Source: JANRLJ01 sp034437895 (GTDB taxonomy: Bacteria > Chloroflexota > Anaerolineae > Aggregatilineales > Phototrophicaceae). From it: a DNA stretch of 10,830 bases. Under the pieces are notes generated by a model. The model had not been told where the DNA came from. It ran no database searches and saw only the letters and a program-made list of their open reading frames with translations. The DNA is taken from contig DAOTTO010000481.1 of NCBI GenBank assembly GCA_034437895.1, positions 1 to 10,830 of the forward strand. Reading direction: 5' to 3'. Shown here in pieces: positions 1 to 5,464 of this stretch. The position numbers and the translations under genes were made by a program. How positions within the stretch are numbered: position 1 is the stretch's first letter; every line of letters starts with the position of its first letter.

Positions 1-60
1 TGCAACACGCGGAAACGGCTCGATTTGGTTGCGGATATGAGAACGAAAGTCAGAAGTCAT
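1..60 (-). CDS. Unidentified leftward gene, N-terminal 20 codons only
   Basis: An ATG at 60 reading leftward opens a frame that stays open to the window edge and begins MTSDFRSHIRNQ. A good ribosome binding site (GAGGGAG on the minus strand, about 70-76) sits nine bases or so before the ATG, which supports a real start. Twenty residues without a recognisable motif do not allow a family to be named. The region upstream (61-375) is unusually rich in hairpins, so the gene may have a structured 5' leader, although part of that structure fits the opposite strand better. The gene is divergent from the cysH operon. Confidence 0.5.
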   Translation of the reverse strand, partial: MTSDFRSHIRNQIEPFPRVA

Positions 61-130
61 GACGGACACTCCCTCGTCACACCGCTGGAATCTGCCAGCG
101 CAGGTGAGCGCTACCGCTCAACCCGCACTG

Positions 131-258
131 ACGATGCAGAAGGGGTGACCGTCCAGCAATCCCGCGAGGGATAGGCGGGTGGTTCGGTGGTACTGCCTAT
201 AAGGTAGTGCCAGCGTACCTGCCCGCCGGTGCTGGACGGTGGGTGTCCCTCGCATCGT
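131..258 (+). ncRNA. Structured RNA candidate with three-way junction
   Basis: The segment folds into nested helices. The outer stem is 131-137 with 252-258 (ACGATGC/GCATCGT). A perfect 11-bp stem follows, 148-158 with 230-240. It closes on two arms: a hairpin 159-172 (ATCCC-GCGA-GGGAT) and a long arm 174-227 (GGCGGG/CCCGCC at its base, an 11-bp helix 188-198/202-212 at its tip). On the plus strand the tip helix contains two G-U wobbles (191/209, 195/205) that become A-C mismatches on the minus strand, and GCGA is a GNRA tetraloop only on the plus strand, so plus orientation is favoured. Further small hairpins flank it (60-79, 80-106, 105-120, 321-346). I could not match it to tRNA, 5S, SRP, RNase P, tmRNA, T-box or a riboswitch class. 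A leader for the leftward gene at 1-60 remains possible. Confidence 0.45.
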
Positions 259-346
259 ACACTCCCCGCGGGGCGGTAGTGCGAGGTGAATGGAGCGTGA
301 AACTGCGACAGGAAACGGGGATGCCCATACCTTTGGAAGGGTGCAT

Positions 347-375
347 AAAAAAAGCGGTGTTGATCACACCGCTTT
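347..375 (-). terminator. Intrinsic terminator, leftward
   Basis: A perfect 10-bp stem (351-360 with 366-375, AAAGCGGTGT/ACACCGCTTT) with a five-base loop is followed on the minus strand by a run of seven T (353-347). On the plus strand there is no T run after it, so it works leftward. No convincing leftward gene ends here, so it may insulate the structured region or the gene at 1-60 from leftward readthrough. Confidence 0.7.
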
Positions 376-490
376 GTCATTATTGGCTTCACAAGATTTA
401 GAAGGGAATTTCTTCTCACGCGGCTGCACCAAACAAACTATGTATTGAAAGTATCTTTGGTAAATTGCCCGGTTTTAGGGAATCAAATTC
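376..490. other. Intergenic stretch without recognised feature
   Basis: Apart from a small inverted repeat around 399-416 (AGAAG/CTTCT), I see no gene or structured element between the leftward terminator and the cysH promoter. A TTG-initiated frame that crosses it continues into leader ORF 1 but runs through the promoter, so its upstream part is not considered coding. A leftward frame ends in the terminator hairpin but has no start codon. Confidence 0.4.
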
Positions 491-518
491 TTGACAAGAT
501 CAACTTGCACGATATAAT
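491..518 (+). promoter_or_regulatory. Sigma-70-type promoter of the cysH leader and operon
   Basis: TTGACA at 491-496 and TATAAT at 513-518 both match consensus exactly, with a 16-base spacer. Transcription would start near 525, giving a leader of about 350 bases before cysH. It is the best promoter in the window. Such a strong promoter fits regulation after initiation, by attenuation. Confidence 0.85.
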
Positions 519-555
519 GCAGTCCAAGATTAGTTCAAAACATCACAAGATCAAA

Positions 556-642
556 ATGAACCCACCTTTCGTAATCAGCATGTGTTGTATGTGCATCACA
601 ATTCCCACCCAACTCGGTTGTGGAACGATGGCGTTTGTATGA
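556..642 (+). CDS. Cysteine-rich leader peptide 1 (28 aa)
   Basis: A 28-codon ORF begins about 30 bases after the predicted transcription start. It has Cys at residues 10, 11, 13 and 22 (codons TGT TGT ATG TGC at 583-594, TGT at 619-621); the core reads MCCMCIT. Its ribosome binding site is weak (AAGA at 547-550), so an internal ATG at 580 is an alternative start. The stop at 640-642 is followed at once by a hairpin (643-648/661-666) and then by a strong terminator (676-709). The Cys run, its position and the promoter-leader-terminator layout indicate a transcription-attenuation leader sensing charged tRNA-Cys. Polycysteine leader ORFs acting as cysteine-responsive attenuators are known in mycobacteria. 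The peptide itself probably has no function. The core resembles that of leader 2 (MCCCITM). Confidence 0.7.
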   Translation: MNPPFVISMCCMCITIPTQLGCGTMAFV

Positions 643-680
643 CATTCTTCTGACACGTTGAGAATGCAAAATCACAAGCC
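605..680 (+). promoter_or_regulatory. Alternative RNA pairings of attenuator 1
   Basis: Two mutually exclusive structures can be drawn. The leader hairpin pairs 605-607 with 621-623 and 610-613 with 617-620. The antiterminator pairs 616-622 (GGTTGTG) with 673-680 (CACAAGCC, G678 bulged), and so uses bases of the terminator's 5' arm (676-680). A ribosome waiting at the Cys codons 583-594 would reach the 5' arm of the leader hairpin, free 616-622 and favour readthrough. A ribosome reaching the stop at 640-642 would cover 616-622 and allow termination. The pairings were drawn by eye; no energies were calculated. Confidence 0.45.
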
Positions 681-709
681 CCAGCGCAAACCGCTGGGGT
701 TTTTGTTTT
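676..709 (+). terminator. Intrinsic terminator of attenuator 1
   Basis: CCCCAGCG (679-686) pairs with CGCTGGGG (692-699) around a five-base loop. The stem extends through 676-678 with 700-702, and a TTTTTGTTTT tract follows (700-709). It lies between leader peptide 1 and leader peptide 2, upstream of any long gene, so it should end a transcript of about 180 bases unless antitermination occurs. Confidence 0.85.
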
Positions 710-726
710 AACTAAGGGAAAATGAC

Positions 727-807
727 ATGCTAACAAGCGTACAAATTATGTGTTGTTGTATCACCATGAAGACTAGCGATCAGCATAGTCCGGCTTTGCT
801 TGCGTAA
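727..807 (+). CDS. Cysteine-rich leader peptide 2 (26 aa)
   Basis: A 26-codon ORF starts at ATG 727 with a good ribosome binding site (AAGGGA at 714-719, seven bases before the ATG), which decides this start over the internal ATG at 748. Residues 9-11 are three consecutive Cys, all TGT (751-759), directly after the internal Met; the core is MCCCITM. It stops at 805-807, 22 bases before a second intrinsic terminator that sits just ahead of the cysH ribosome binding site. Length, Cys position and layout repeat those of leader 1. At DNA level ATGTGTTGT recurs (580-588 and 748-756) and is followed by closely similar bases, so the two leaders look like a duplication. The probable role is cysteine-responsive attenuation of cysH-cysC-sat. 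Confidence 0.75.
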   Translation: MLTSVQIMCCCITMKTSDQHSPALLA

Positions 808-838
808 GAGATGTACGTTCAAAAGCGCCAAGCCCCGG
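771..838 (+). promoter_or_regulatory. Alternative RNA pairings of attenuator 2
   Basis: A leader hairpin can form between 771-777 and 783-790 (GACTAGC/GC-A-TAGTC). A second hairpin can pair 793-797 with 822-826 and 803-806 with 814-817. In competition, an antiterminator can pair CCGG 790-793 with CCGG 835-838, CTT 794-796 with AAG 830-832, and GC 798-799 with GC 827-828. This would consume the 5' arm of the terminator (830-839). A ribosome at the leader stop (805-807) covers 790-799 and would allow termination; one stalled at the Cys codons 751-759 leaves it free. These pairings are a proposal from reading, not a computed fold. Confidence 0.4.
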
Positions 839-860
839 TCTAATGCACTGGGGCTTTTTT
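830..860 (+). terminator. Intrinsic terminator of attenuator 2, directly before cysH
   Basis: AAGCCCCGGT (830-839) pairs with ACTGGGGCTT (847-856), with one G-U pair and a seven-base loop, and six T follow (855-860). It ends only nine bases before the GAGGAGG ribosome binding site of cysH. A terminator in this position makes sense only as a conditional one. Its stem resembles the terminator at 676-709 (both carry AAGCCCC and TGGGG arms). Confidence 0.85.
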
Positions 861-880
861 ATTGGCTTGAGGAGGAAATG

Positions 881-1576
881 ATGCACGACTTTGAAGCGCT
901 CAATCAGACATTTGAGACAGGCAATCCCCAGGATGTATTGCGTTGGGCGGTGGAGACATTCGGTAGCCAACTGACCGTCGTCACCAGCTTTCAGCCGACG
1001 GGTATTGTTACCCTCCACATGCTCAAGAGCATAGCACCTGATACCCCAATTCTCACGCTCGATACAGGGTTGCTTTTCCCTGAAACGGTTGCGTTGATGG
1101 ATACACTAGAAGCTCAGCTTAAGCTGAATCTTATTCGTGTTCGCCCTGAGCAAACCGTCGCGCAGCAGGCAGAAACGCATGGCGAGAATTTGTGGGAACG
1201 CGATCCTGATGCCTGCTGCAATTTACGCAAGACGCGCCCATTAGGACTTGCGCTTAATAATTACAGTGCATGGATTACCGGACTGCGGCGCGATCAGTCT
1301 GATGGTCGCAAGGCAACGCCGATTGTTTCATGGGATAACCGCAATAATTTGGTCAAACTTTCCCCTTTAGCGACATGGACGGAAGATATGGTGTGGGCCT
1401 ATTTGCAAGCCTACGAACTCCCCTACAATGTTTTGCATGACCGTAATTACTTTAGTATTGGCTGCTGGCCTTGCACCCAGCCTGTTGCGCCGGGGGAGGA
1501 TAAACGCGCCGGACGTTGGTCAGGAAGCGCAAAGACCGAATGCGGTATTCATTTTTCAACAACAGCTTTATCTTAA
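881..1576 (+). CDS. cysH: Adenylyl-sulfate / phosphoadenylyl-sulfate reductase, Fe-S type
   Basis: The enzyme reduces activated sulfate (APS or PAPS) to sulfite with thioredoxin or a similar donor, in the cytoplasm. The 231-residue protein has the N-type ATP pyrophosphatase-like fold of the CysH family: LTLDTGLLFPET at 58-69, the Cys pair 112-113 (CCNLRK), ITGLRRDQS at 132-140, CWPC at 195-198 and the ECGIH active-site motif at 220-224. The CC plus CxxC pattern is the [4Fe-4S] ligand set of APS-type reductases and is missing from the PAPS-only E. coli type. A ribosome binding site GAGGAGG (869-875) lies five bases before ATG 881; ATG 878 is an in-frame alternative with poorer spacing. It is the first gene after two tandem attenuators, and 25 bases precede cysC. 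All five Cys codons are TGC. Confidence 0.95.
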   Translation: MHDFEALNQTFETGNPQDVLRWAVETFGSQLTVVTSFQPTGIVTLHMLKSIAPDTPILTLDTGLLFPETVALMDTLEAQLKLNLIRVRPEQTVAQQAETHGENLWERDPDACCNLRKTRPLGLALNNYSAWITGLRRDQSDGRKATPIVSWDNRNNLVKLSPLATWTEDMVWAYLQAYELPYNVLHDRNYFSIGCWPCTQPVAPGEDKRAGRWSGSAKTECGIHFSTTALS

Positions 1577-1601
1577 CTTCATCTCAAGGAGAACCACTTT
1601 C

Positions 1602-2159
1602 ATGACACAGGGATTCACGATTTGGCTCACAGGGCTTTCCGGTGCAGGTAAAACCACTAACGCTATCGCGCTTGAACAAGAACTGCGGGCGCGCGGTCTA
1701 TTGGTGGAACGGCTTGATGGCGATACCGTCCGTGAGGGGCTAACACGCGATTTGGGCTTTAGCAAGGAAGATCGAGACAAGAATATCGAGCGCGTCACGT
1801 TTGTCGCCAAACTGCTTTCGCGTAATAACGTGGCAGTGATCGCATCGTTTATCTCGCCTTACCGCGAAGCACGCGAAAACGTCCGTCGCCAGACGACCAA
1901 TTTTATTGAAGTGTACGTCAATGCTTCTGTGGAAGCCTGCGCCGCTCGCGATGTCAAAGGATTGTACGCAAAGGCATTTGCTGGTGAGTTGAAGGATTTT
2001 ACGGGCGTGAATGACCCCTATGAAGCGCCAGAAAACCCCGAAATTATCCTTTATACCGATCAGGAAACCTTCGAGGAAAGTGTTTCGCGGATTATCGCGT
2101 ATCTTGAGGAACGCGGTTTAATCCCACAAGTGCAGCCTAATCAATTACAACTCGCTTAA
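1602..2159 (+). CDS. cysC: Adenylyl-sulfate kinase
   Basis: This kinase phosphorylates APS at the 3' hydroxyl with ATP to give PAPS. The 185-residue protein is of normal length for a stand-alone bacterial enzyme. It shows the P-loop GLSGAGKTT (11-19), the DGD segment (39-41), the family signature FISPYR (83-88) and KGLYAKA (119-125). The start at 1602 is set by AAGGAGA at 1586-1592 and by the P-loop lying near the N-terminus; the frame stays open further upstream, but only as overlap with cysH. It sits between cysH and sat with short gaps, so it is part of the same transcript. Having APS kinase beside a reductase with APS-type Fe-S ligands raises the question of which nucleotide the reductase uses in this organism. 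Confidence 0.95.
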   Translation: MTQGFTIWLTGLSGAGKTTNAIALEQELRARGLLVERLDGDTVREGLTRDLGFSKEDRDKNIERVTFVAKLLSRNNVAVIASFISPYREARENVRRQTTNFIEVYVNASVEACAARDVKGLYAKAFAGELKDFTGVNDPYEAPENPEIILYTDQETFEESVSRIIAYLEERGLIPQVQPNQLQLA

Positions 2160-2167
2160 GGAAAAAA

Positions 2168-3349
2168 ATGCCAACACCAATCGAACTGATTAATCCACAT
2201 GGAGGCACACTGGTCAACCGCTTGCTAAGTGGGGAAGCCCGCCAAGCAGCGGCTGAACGTGCCAATGCTTTAGAGCAAATCGCTCTGAATGATACTAATC
2301 TCGCTGATTTAGAAATGATCGCAACAGGCGGCCTAAGTCCTTTGATTGGGTTTATGGGTCAAGCCGATTATGAGTCCGTCGTCCATAATTTGCGTTTGGC
2401 GAATGGCCTCCCTTGGACAATTCCAGTCACTTTAGCAATTTCCCAAGAACAAGCGGCGACTATTCGCGTGGGGCAAGAAGTCGCTCTGACGGAAAACGGG
2501 CGCACACTTGCTCTCTTGGAAGTACATGAAAAGTATGTTTATGACCGCGAGGTAGAAGCGTTCCACGTCTATCGTACTTTGGAAACGGCGCATCCCGGCG
2601 TAGCGCGACTGTATCGTCAAGACGAAGTATTGTTGGGTGGGGAAGTGCATGTGATTGATCTACCTTCACGCGCCAGCGCTGAATTTACCGATATTCGTTA
2701 TACACCTGCCCAAACACGCCAGATTTTTGCCGAGCGCGGCTGGCGAAGGATTGTCGGCTTCCAGACGCGTAATCCTATCCATCGCGCTCATGAGTATATC
2801 CAGAAAACCGCGTTGGAAATTGTCGATGGCTTGCTGCTGCATCCGCTGGTGGGCGAGACTAAATCTGATGATATTCCGGCTGATGTGCGCGTAGAAAGTT
2901 ATCGCGTCATCCTCGAAAATTACTACCCCGCTTCACGGGTGTTGCTGGGTGTGTTCCCGGCGGCGATGCGTTATGCGGGGCCGCGCGAAGCGATCTTCCA
3001 CGCCATCGCCCGTAAGAATTATGGCTGCACCCATTTCATCGTTGGGCGCGATCATGCCGGCGTAGGCAAATACTATGGCTCCTATGACGCGCATCATATC
3101 TTCGACGAATTCACGCCAGAGGAAATCGGCATCACGCCGTTATTCTTTGAGCATACCTTCTACTGCAAAAAGTGCGGCGCGGTGGTCAGTCTAAAAACCT
3201 GCCCTCATGACTCCAGCCATCATGTCGTTTTAAGCGGTACGCAAGTGCGTGAACTGCTGGCGCAAGGTGAACTACTCCCAGAAGAGTTTACCCGTCCCGA
3301 AGTCAGCCGGGTGCTGATGCAGGGCATACAAGTACAAGAAAGGGCATAA
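2168..3349 (+). CDS. sat: Sulfate adenylyltransferase (ATP sulfurylase), homo-oligomeric type
   Basis: This enzyme makes APS and pyrophosphate from ATP and sulfate, the entry step of the pathway. The 393-residue protein matches the length of the Bacillus/archaeal single-subunit enzyme, unlike the two-subunit CysDN. An N-terminal PUA-like domain is followed by the catalytic domain with QTRNPIHRAHE (199-209) and GRDHAG (293-298), then the Cys-containing C-terminal part (C333, C336, C345, a likely metal site) and SGTQVRELL (356-364). AAGGA (2158-2162) overlaps the cysC stop and lies five bases before the ATG, so translation is probably coupled. The stop TAA (3347-3349) directly abuts the ATG of the third Cys-rich leader ORF. 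Confidence 0.96.
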   Translation: MPTPIELINPHGGTLVNRLLSGEARQAAAERANALEQIALNDTNLADLEMIATGGLSPLIGFMGQADYESVVHNLRLANGLPWTIPVTLAISQEQAATIRVGQEVALTENGRTLALLEVHEKYVYDREVEAFHVYRTLETAHPGVARLYRQDEVLLGGEVHVIDLPSRASAEFTDIRYTPAQTRQIFAERGWRRIVGFQTRNPIHRAHEYIQKTALEIVDGLLLHPLVGETKSDDIPADVRVESYRVILENYYPASRVLLGVFPAAMRYAGPREAIFHAIARKNYGCTHFIVGRDHAGVGKYYGSYDAHHIFDEFTPEEIGITPLFFEHTFYCKKCGAVVSLKTCPHDSSHHVVLSGTQVRELLAQGELLPEEFTRPEVSRVLMQGIQVQERA

Positions 3350-3445
3350 ATGATTCTCTATATCGACTATAGAACTATCTCAGAACTGCCACTTTCCCGC
3401 GAGATGATTTGTTGTTGCCGCGAAACCTGTTGTTGTCGCATGTAA
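3350..3445 (+). CDS. Cysteine-rich leader peptide 3 (31 aa)
   Basis: A 31-codon ORF starts at the base after the sat stop codon (TAA then ATG) with AAAGGG (3339-3344) five bases upstream, so it should be translated by ribosomes leaving sat. Its C-terminal part reads CCCRETCCCR. The six Cys (residues 21-23 and 27-29) are encoded TGT TGT TGC and TGT TGT TGT at 3410-3418 and 3428-3436. It ends 64 bases before the sulfate-binding protein gene. By position and composition it is a third cysteine-sensing leader, controlling the importer genes. No intrinsic terminator follows, so any control would act on translation or through another mechanism. A small metal-binding peptide is an alternative, but the shared Cys-run theme with leaders 1 and 2 makes a leader more likely. 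Confidence 0.65.
   Translation: MILYIDYRTISELPLSREMICCCRETCCCRM
3410..3439 (+). repeat. Tandem 18-base period inside leader 3
   Basis: TGTTGTTGCCGC (3410-3421) recurs as TGTTGTTGTCGC (3428-3439) with one mismatch, 18 bases apart. This gives a repeated CCCR peptide unit in frame. It could have arisen by local duplication of a single Cys run. Confidence 0.7.
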
Positions 3446-3509
3446 CTGCTCGTTGGTTAGCTTGGTCAGCCTGTTTTATGTCTATTTTGATCGTATAAAG
3501 AGGAATCTC

Positions 3510-4605
3510 ATGAACCGTAACTTGGTAAGTCGTATTGTTCTGGTGGCTTTCAGCCTATTGCTGCTCACTTTTAGTTCCGTTAGCGCACAAGATGCGCCCC
3601 CGCCTGTCACACTTACGCTGGTGGCTTATGCCGTCCCGCGTGAAGCGTATGGTGAAATCATCCCACTCTTTCAGACTTATTGGCTGGAAGAAACAGGGCA
3701 AACGGTAAGATTCCTAGAATCGTATCAAGGTTCTGGAACACAGTCCCGTGCCGTCGCTGGTGGTTTTGAGGCCGACATCGTAGCGCTGGCGCTGGAACCG
3801 GATGTCACGCGGCTTGTGGAGGCGGGACTCATTAGCCCAGAGTGGAAAGAAAATAATCCGTATCAAGGCGTCGTTACCGACCGGTGGTTGTTATTGCCAC
3901 GCGTGAGGGGAATCCGTTAGAGATCACCGATTGGGCTGATTTGGGCGCTGAAGATACTGAGGTCATTACGCCTAACCCGGCAGCGGTGGTGCGCGGTGGA
4001 ATATTCTGGGTGCTTATGGCGCGGCGCGGCGTGGATTTGTCGAGGGCTACGAAGCCACTGACGAGGGTGGCATACAGTTCCTGACTGACCTTATCACCAA
4101 TGTCGAAGTTTTAGATCGTGACGCACGCGAGAGCTTCTTGACGTTTGAGCGCGGCATTGGCGATGTTGCTATCACCTACGAAAACGAATATTACGCTGGC
4201 GTAAAAGCGGGCGGTGAATATGATGTTGTTTACCCACGCTCGACCATTCTGATCGAAAATCCAATTGCGATTGTCGATACCTATGTTGATTTACACGGTA
4301 CACGCGAAGTGGCTGAAGCATTTGTGCAATTTTTGTGGACGCAAAATGCTCAACGCATCTTCGCAAGCAACGGCTTCCGTCCGGTTAATCCGGTAGTTGC
4401 GGCAGATTATGGTCTGGATGTTGAATTACCCGCTGATCTTCCAGAAGAAACTGTCACGGTTGAGATTAACCCGGACATTACTTTTCCAGCAGTCGAAGAC
4501 CTCTTCACTATTGAGGAATTCGGCGGTTGGGCAGAGGCGCAACCTGCCTATTTTGGTGAAGAGGGCAGTATCATCCGGCTGATTACCGAAATAAAAGGAT
4601 CGTAA
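3510..4605 (+). pseudogene. sbp: Sulfate/thiosulfate-binding protein, frame disrupted twice
   Basis: This would be the extracytoplasmic sulfate receptor of the CysTWA importer. AGAGGA (3499-3504) precedes ATG 3510. A signal peptide with a Leu-rich core ends in VSA/QDAP (cut after residue 26, no lipobox Cys). The Sbp fold follows in three pieces. 3510-3881 carries SYQGSGTQSRAVAGG and ADIVALAL. About 3884-3979 carries VVVIATREGNP and VITPNP. 3982-4605 carries SGGARWNILGAYG, FERGIGDVAITYENE and the C-terminus. One base appears missing near 3882. One (or four, if the family's NPKTSGG spacing is restored) is missing near 3980. No other stop codon interrupts the joined frame, which would encode about 365 residues, near normal length. 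So this is either very recent inactivation or sequence error. Confidence 0.85.
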
Positions 4606-4612
4606 GTCTCCC

Positions 4613-5464
4613 ATGACAGATTTCCCGCTTCCCATCCGTAGCGAGATTTCTGCAAACCTTCCCTAAGCATCGTATGGTGCTTGGGGGCTGCGTTTTGCCG
4701 CGATCAGCTATCTTTTTGCCTTTATTGCGGTGCCGATTTTGGTCATTTACGTGCAAGGTTTGCGCTTTGGGCTAGACACATTTATCGAGAGCCTAACCCG
4801 CCCAGATACGGCAAATGCGATCCGCCTAAGCGTATGGACATCGGTAGTGATGACCATCATCAACACAATTATGGGAACACTTACGGCTTATGTGCTGGTT
4901 GTCTATCGTTTTCCCGGCAAAAAACTGTTTAATCTATTGATCGACATCCCGTTTGCGGTTCCAACGTTGGTCATTGGGGTAATGCTGGTCTTAGCTTATG
5001 GCCCGCAGACATTTCTGGGCGCGTTTTTTTCGGAGCAGTTTGGGATCCGAGTCGTCTTTGACACACCGGGTATTGTTCTTGCGCTCTTATTTGTGGGCTA
5101 TCCTTTTGTTATTCGCACAGTGCAACCTGTTCTACTCCAGATAGAGGCTAACCAGCAAGAAGCTGCACATACCCTCGGCGCATCACCTTGGACGACATTT
5201 TTCCGCATTATCTTACCAGTGCTGCGTCCAGCAATTATCACCGGTGCGCTGCTGAGTTTTGCGCGTTCATTAGGCGAATTTGGCTCGATTGTTATCATAT
5301 CGGGCAATATTCCCATGCGAACACAAACGGCTACTGTGTATATTTATACACAGATTGAGGAGGGGAATATCCAAGCCGCGAGTGGTGCTTCGGCTGTACT
5401 GCTTTTTGTTTCTTTCGCGGTCACGATTGGGGTCGATATTTTTCTGCGGAGGCAACATGCGTGA
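4613..5464 (+). pseudogene. cysT: Sulfate ABC transporter permease CysT, N-terminus frame-disrupted
   Basis: One of the two membrane subunits of the sulfate importer. From about 4688 the frame is clean and encodes the MetI-type permease core: LRFAAISYLF in the first membrane segment, several more hydrophobic spans, and the EAA loop (EANQQEAAHTLGAS followed by GALLSFARSLGEFG) that docks on CysA. The N-terminus does not join in one frame. ATG 4613, seven bases after sbp, meets a stop at 4664-4666. The expected N-terminal text (FLQTFPKHRMVLG) lies in another frame, ending in the five-G run at 4683-4687. One missing G there would restore VLGGLRFAA; an extra base near 4644 would connect back to ATG 4613. 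ATG 4674 and GTG 4730 are alternative starts. The end overlaps cysW by eight bases. Confidence 0.8.

Noticed and set aside
207..227. Similarity of GCCAGCGTACCTGCC to the 3' box of cobalamin riboswitches
   Set aside because: The other conserved boxes are not present in order, and this segment is fully used in the local arm 174-227.
120..260. T-box leader for the leftward gene (GGTGGTACTGCC resembles the T-box)
   Set aside because: The invariant GGGTGGNACCGCG and a specifier stem cannot be placed; helices fit the plus strand better.
300..345. Possible RNase P RNA resemblance (ACAGGAAACGG and GGAAGGGTGCA)
   Set aside because: The essential conserved segment GAGGAAAGTCC and its P4 partner are missing on both strands.
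111..419. Leftward 102-residue ORF
   Set aside because: It runs through the stable helices of the structured region and the leftward terminator, is low in plausible protein features, and has no ribosome binding site.
345..470. Leftward open frame of about 35 codons ending in the terminator hairpin
   Set aside because: It has no suitable start codon or ribosome binding site and no recognisable protein features.
445..555. TTG-initiated N-terminal extension of leader 1
   Set aside because: It would have to be transcribed from upstream of the consensus promoter at 491-518; transcription from that promoter starts after this region.
2655..2894. Plus-strand ORF inside sat
   Set aside because: It is a shadow of sat in another frame, with no ribosome binding site.
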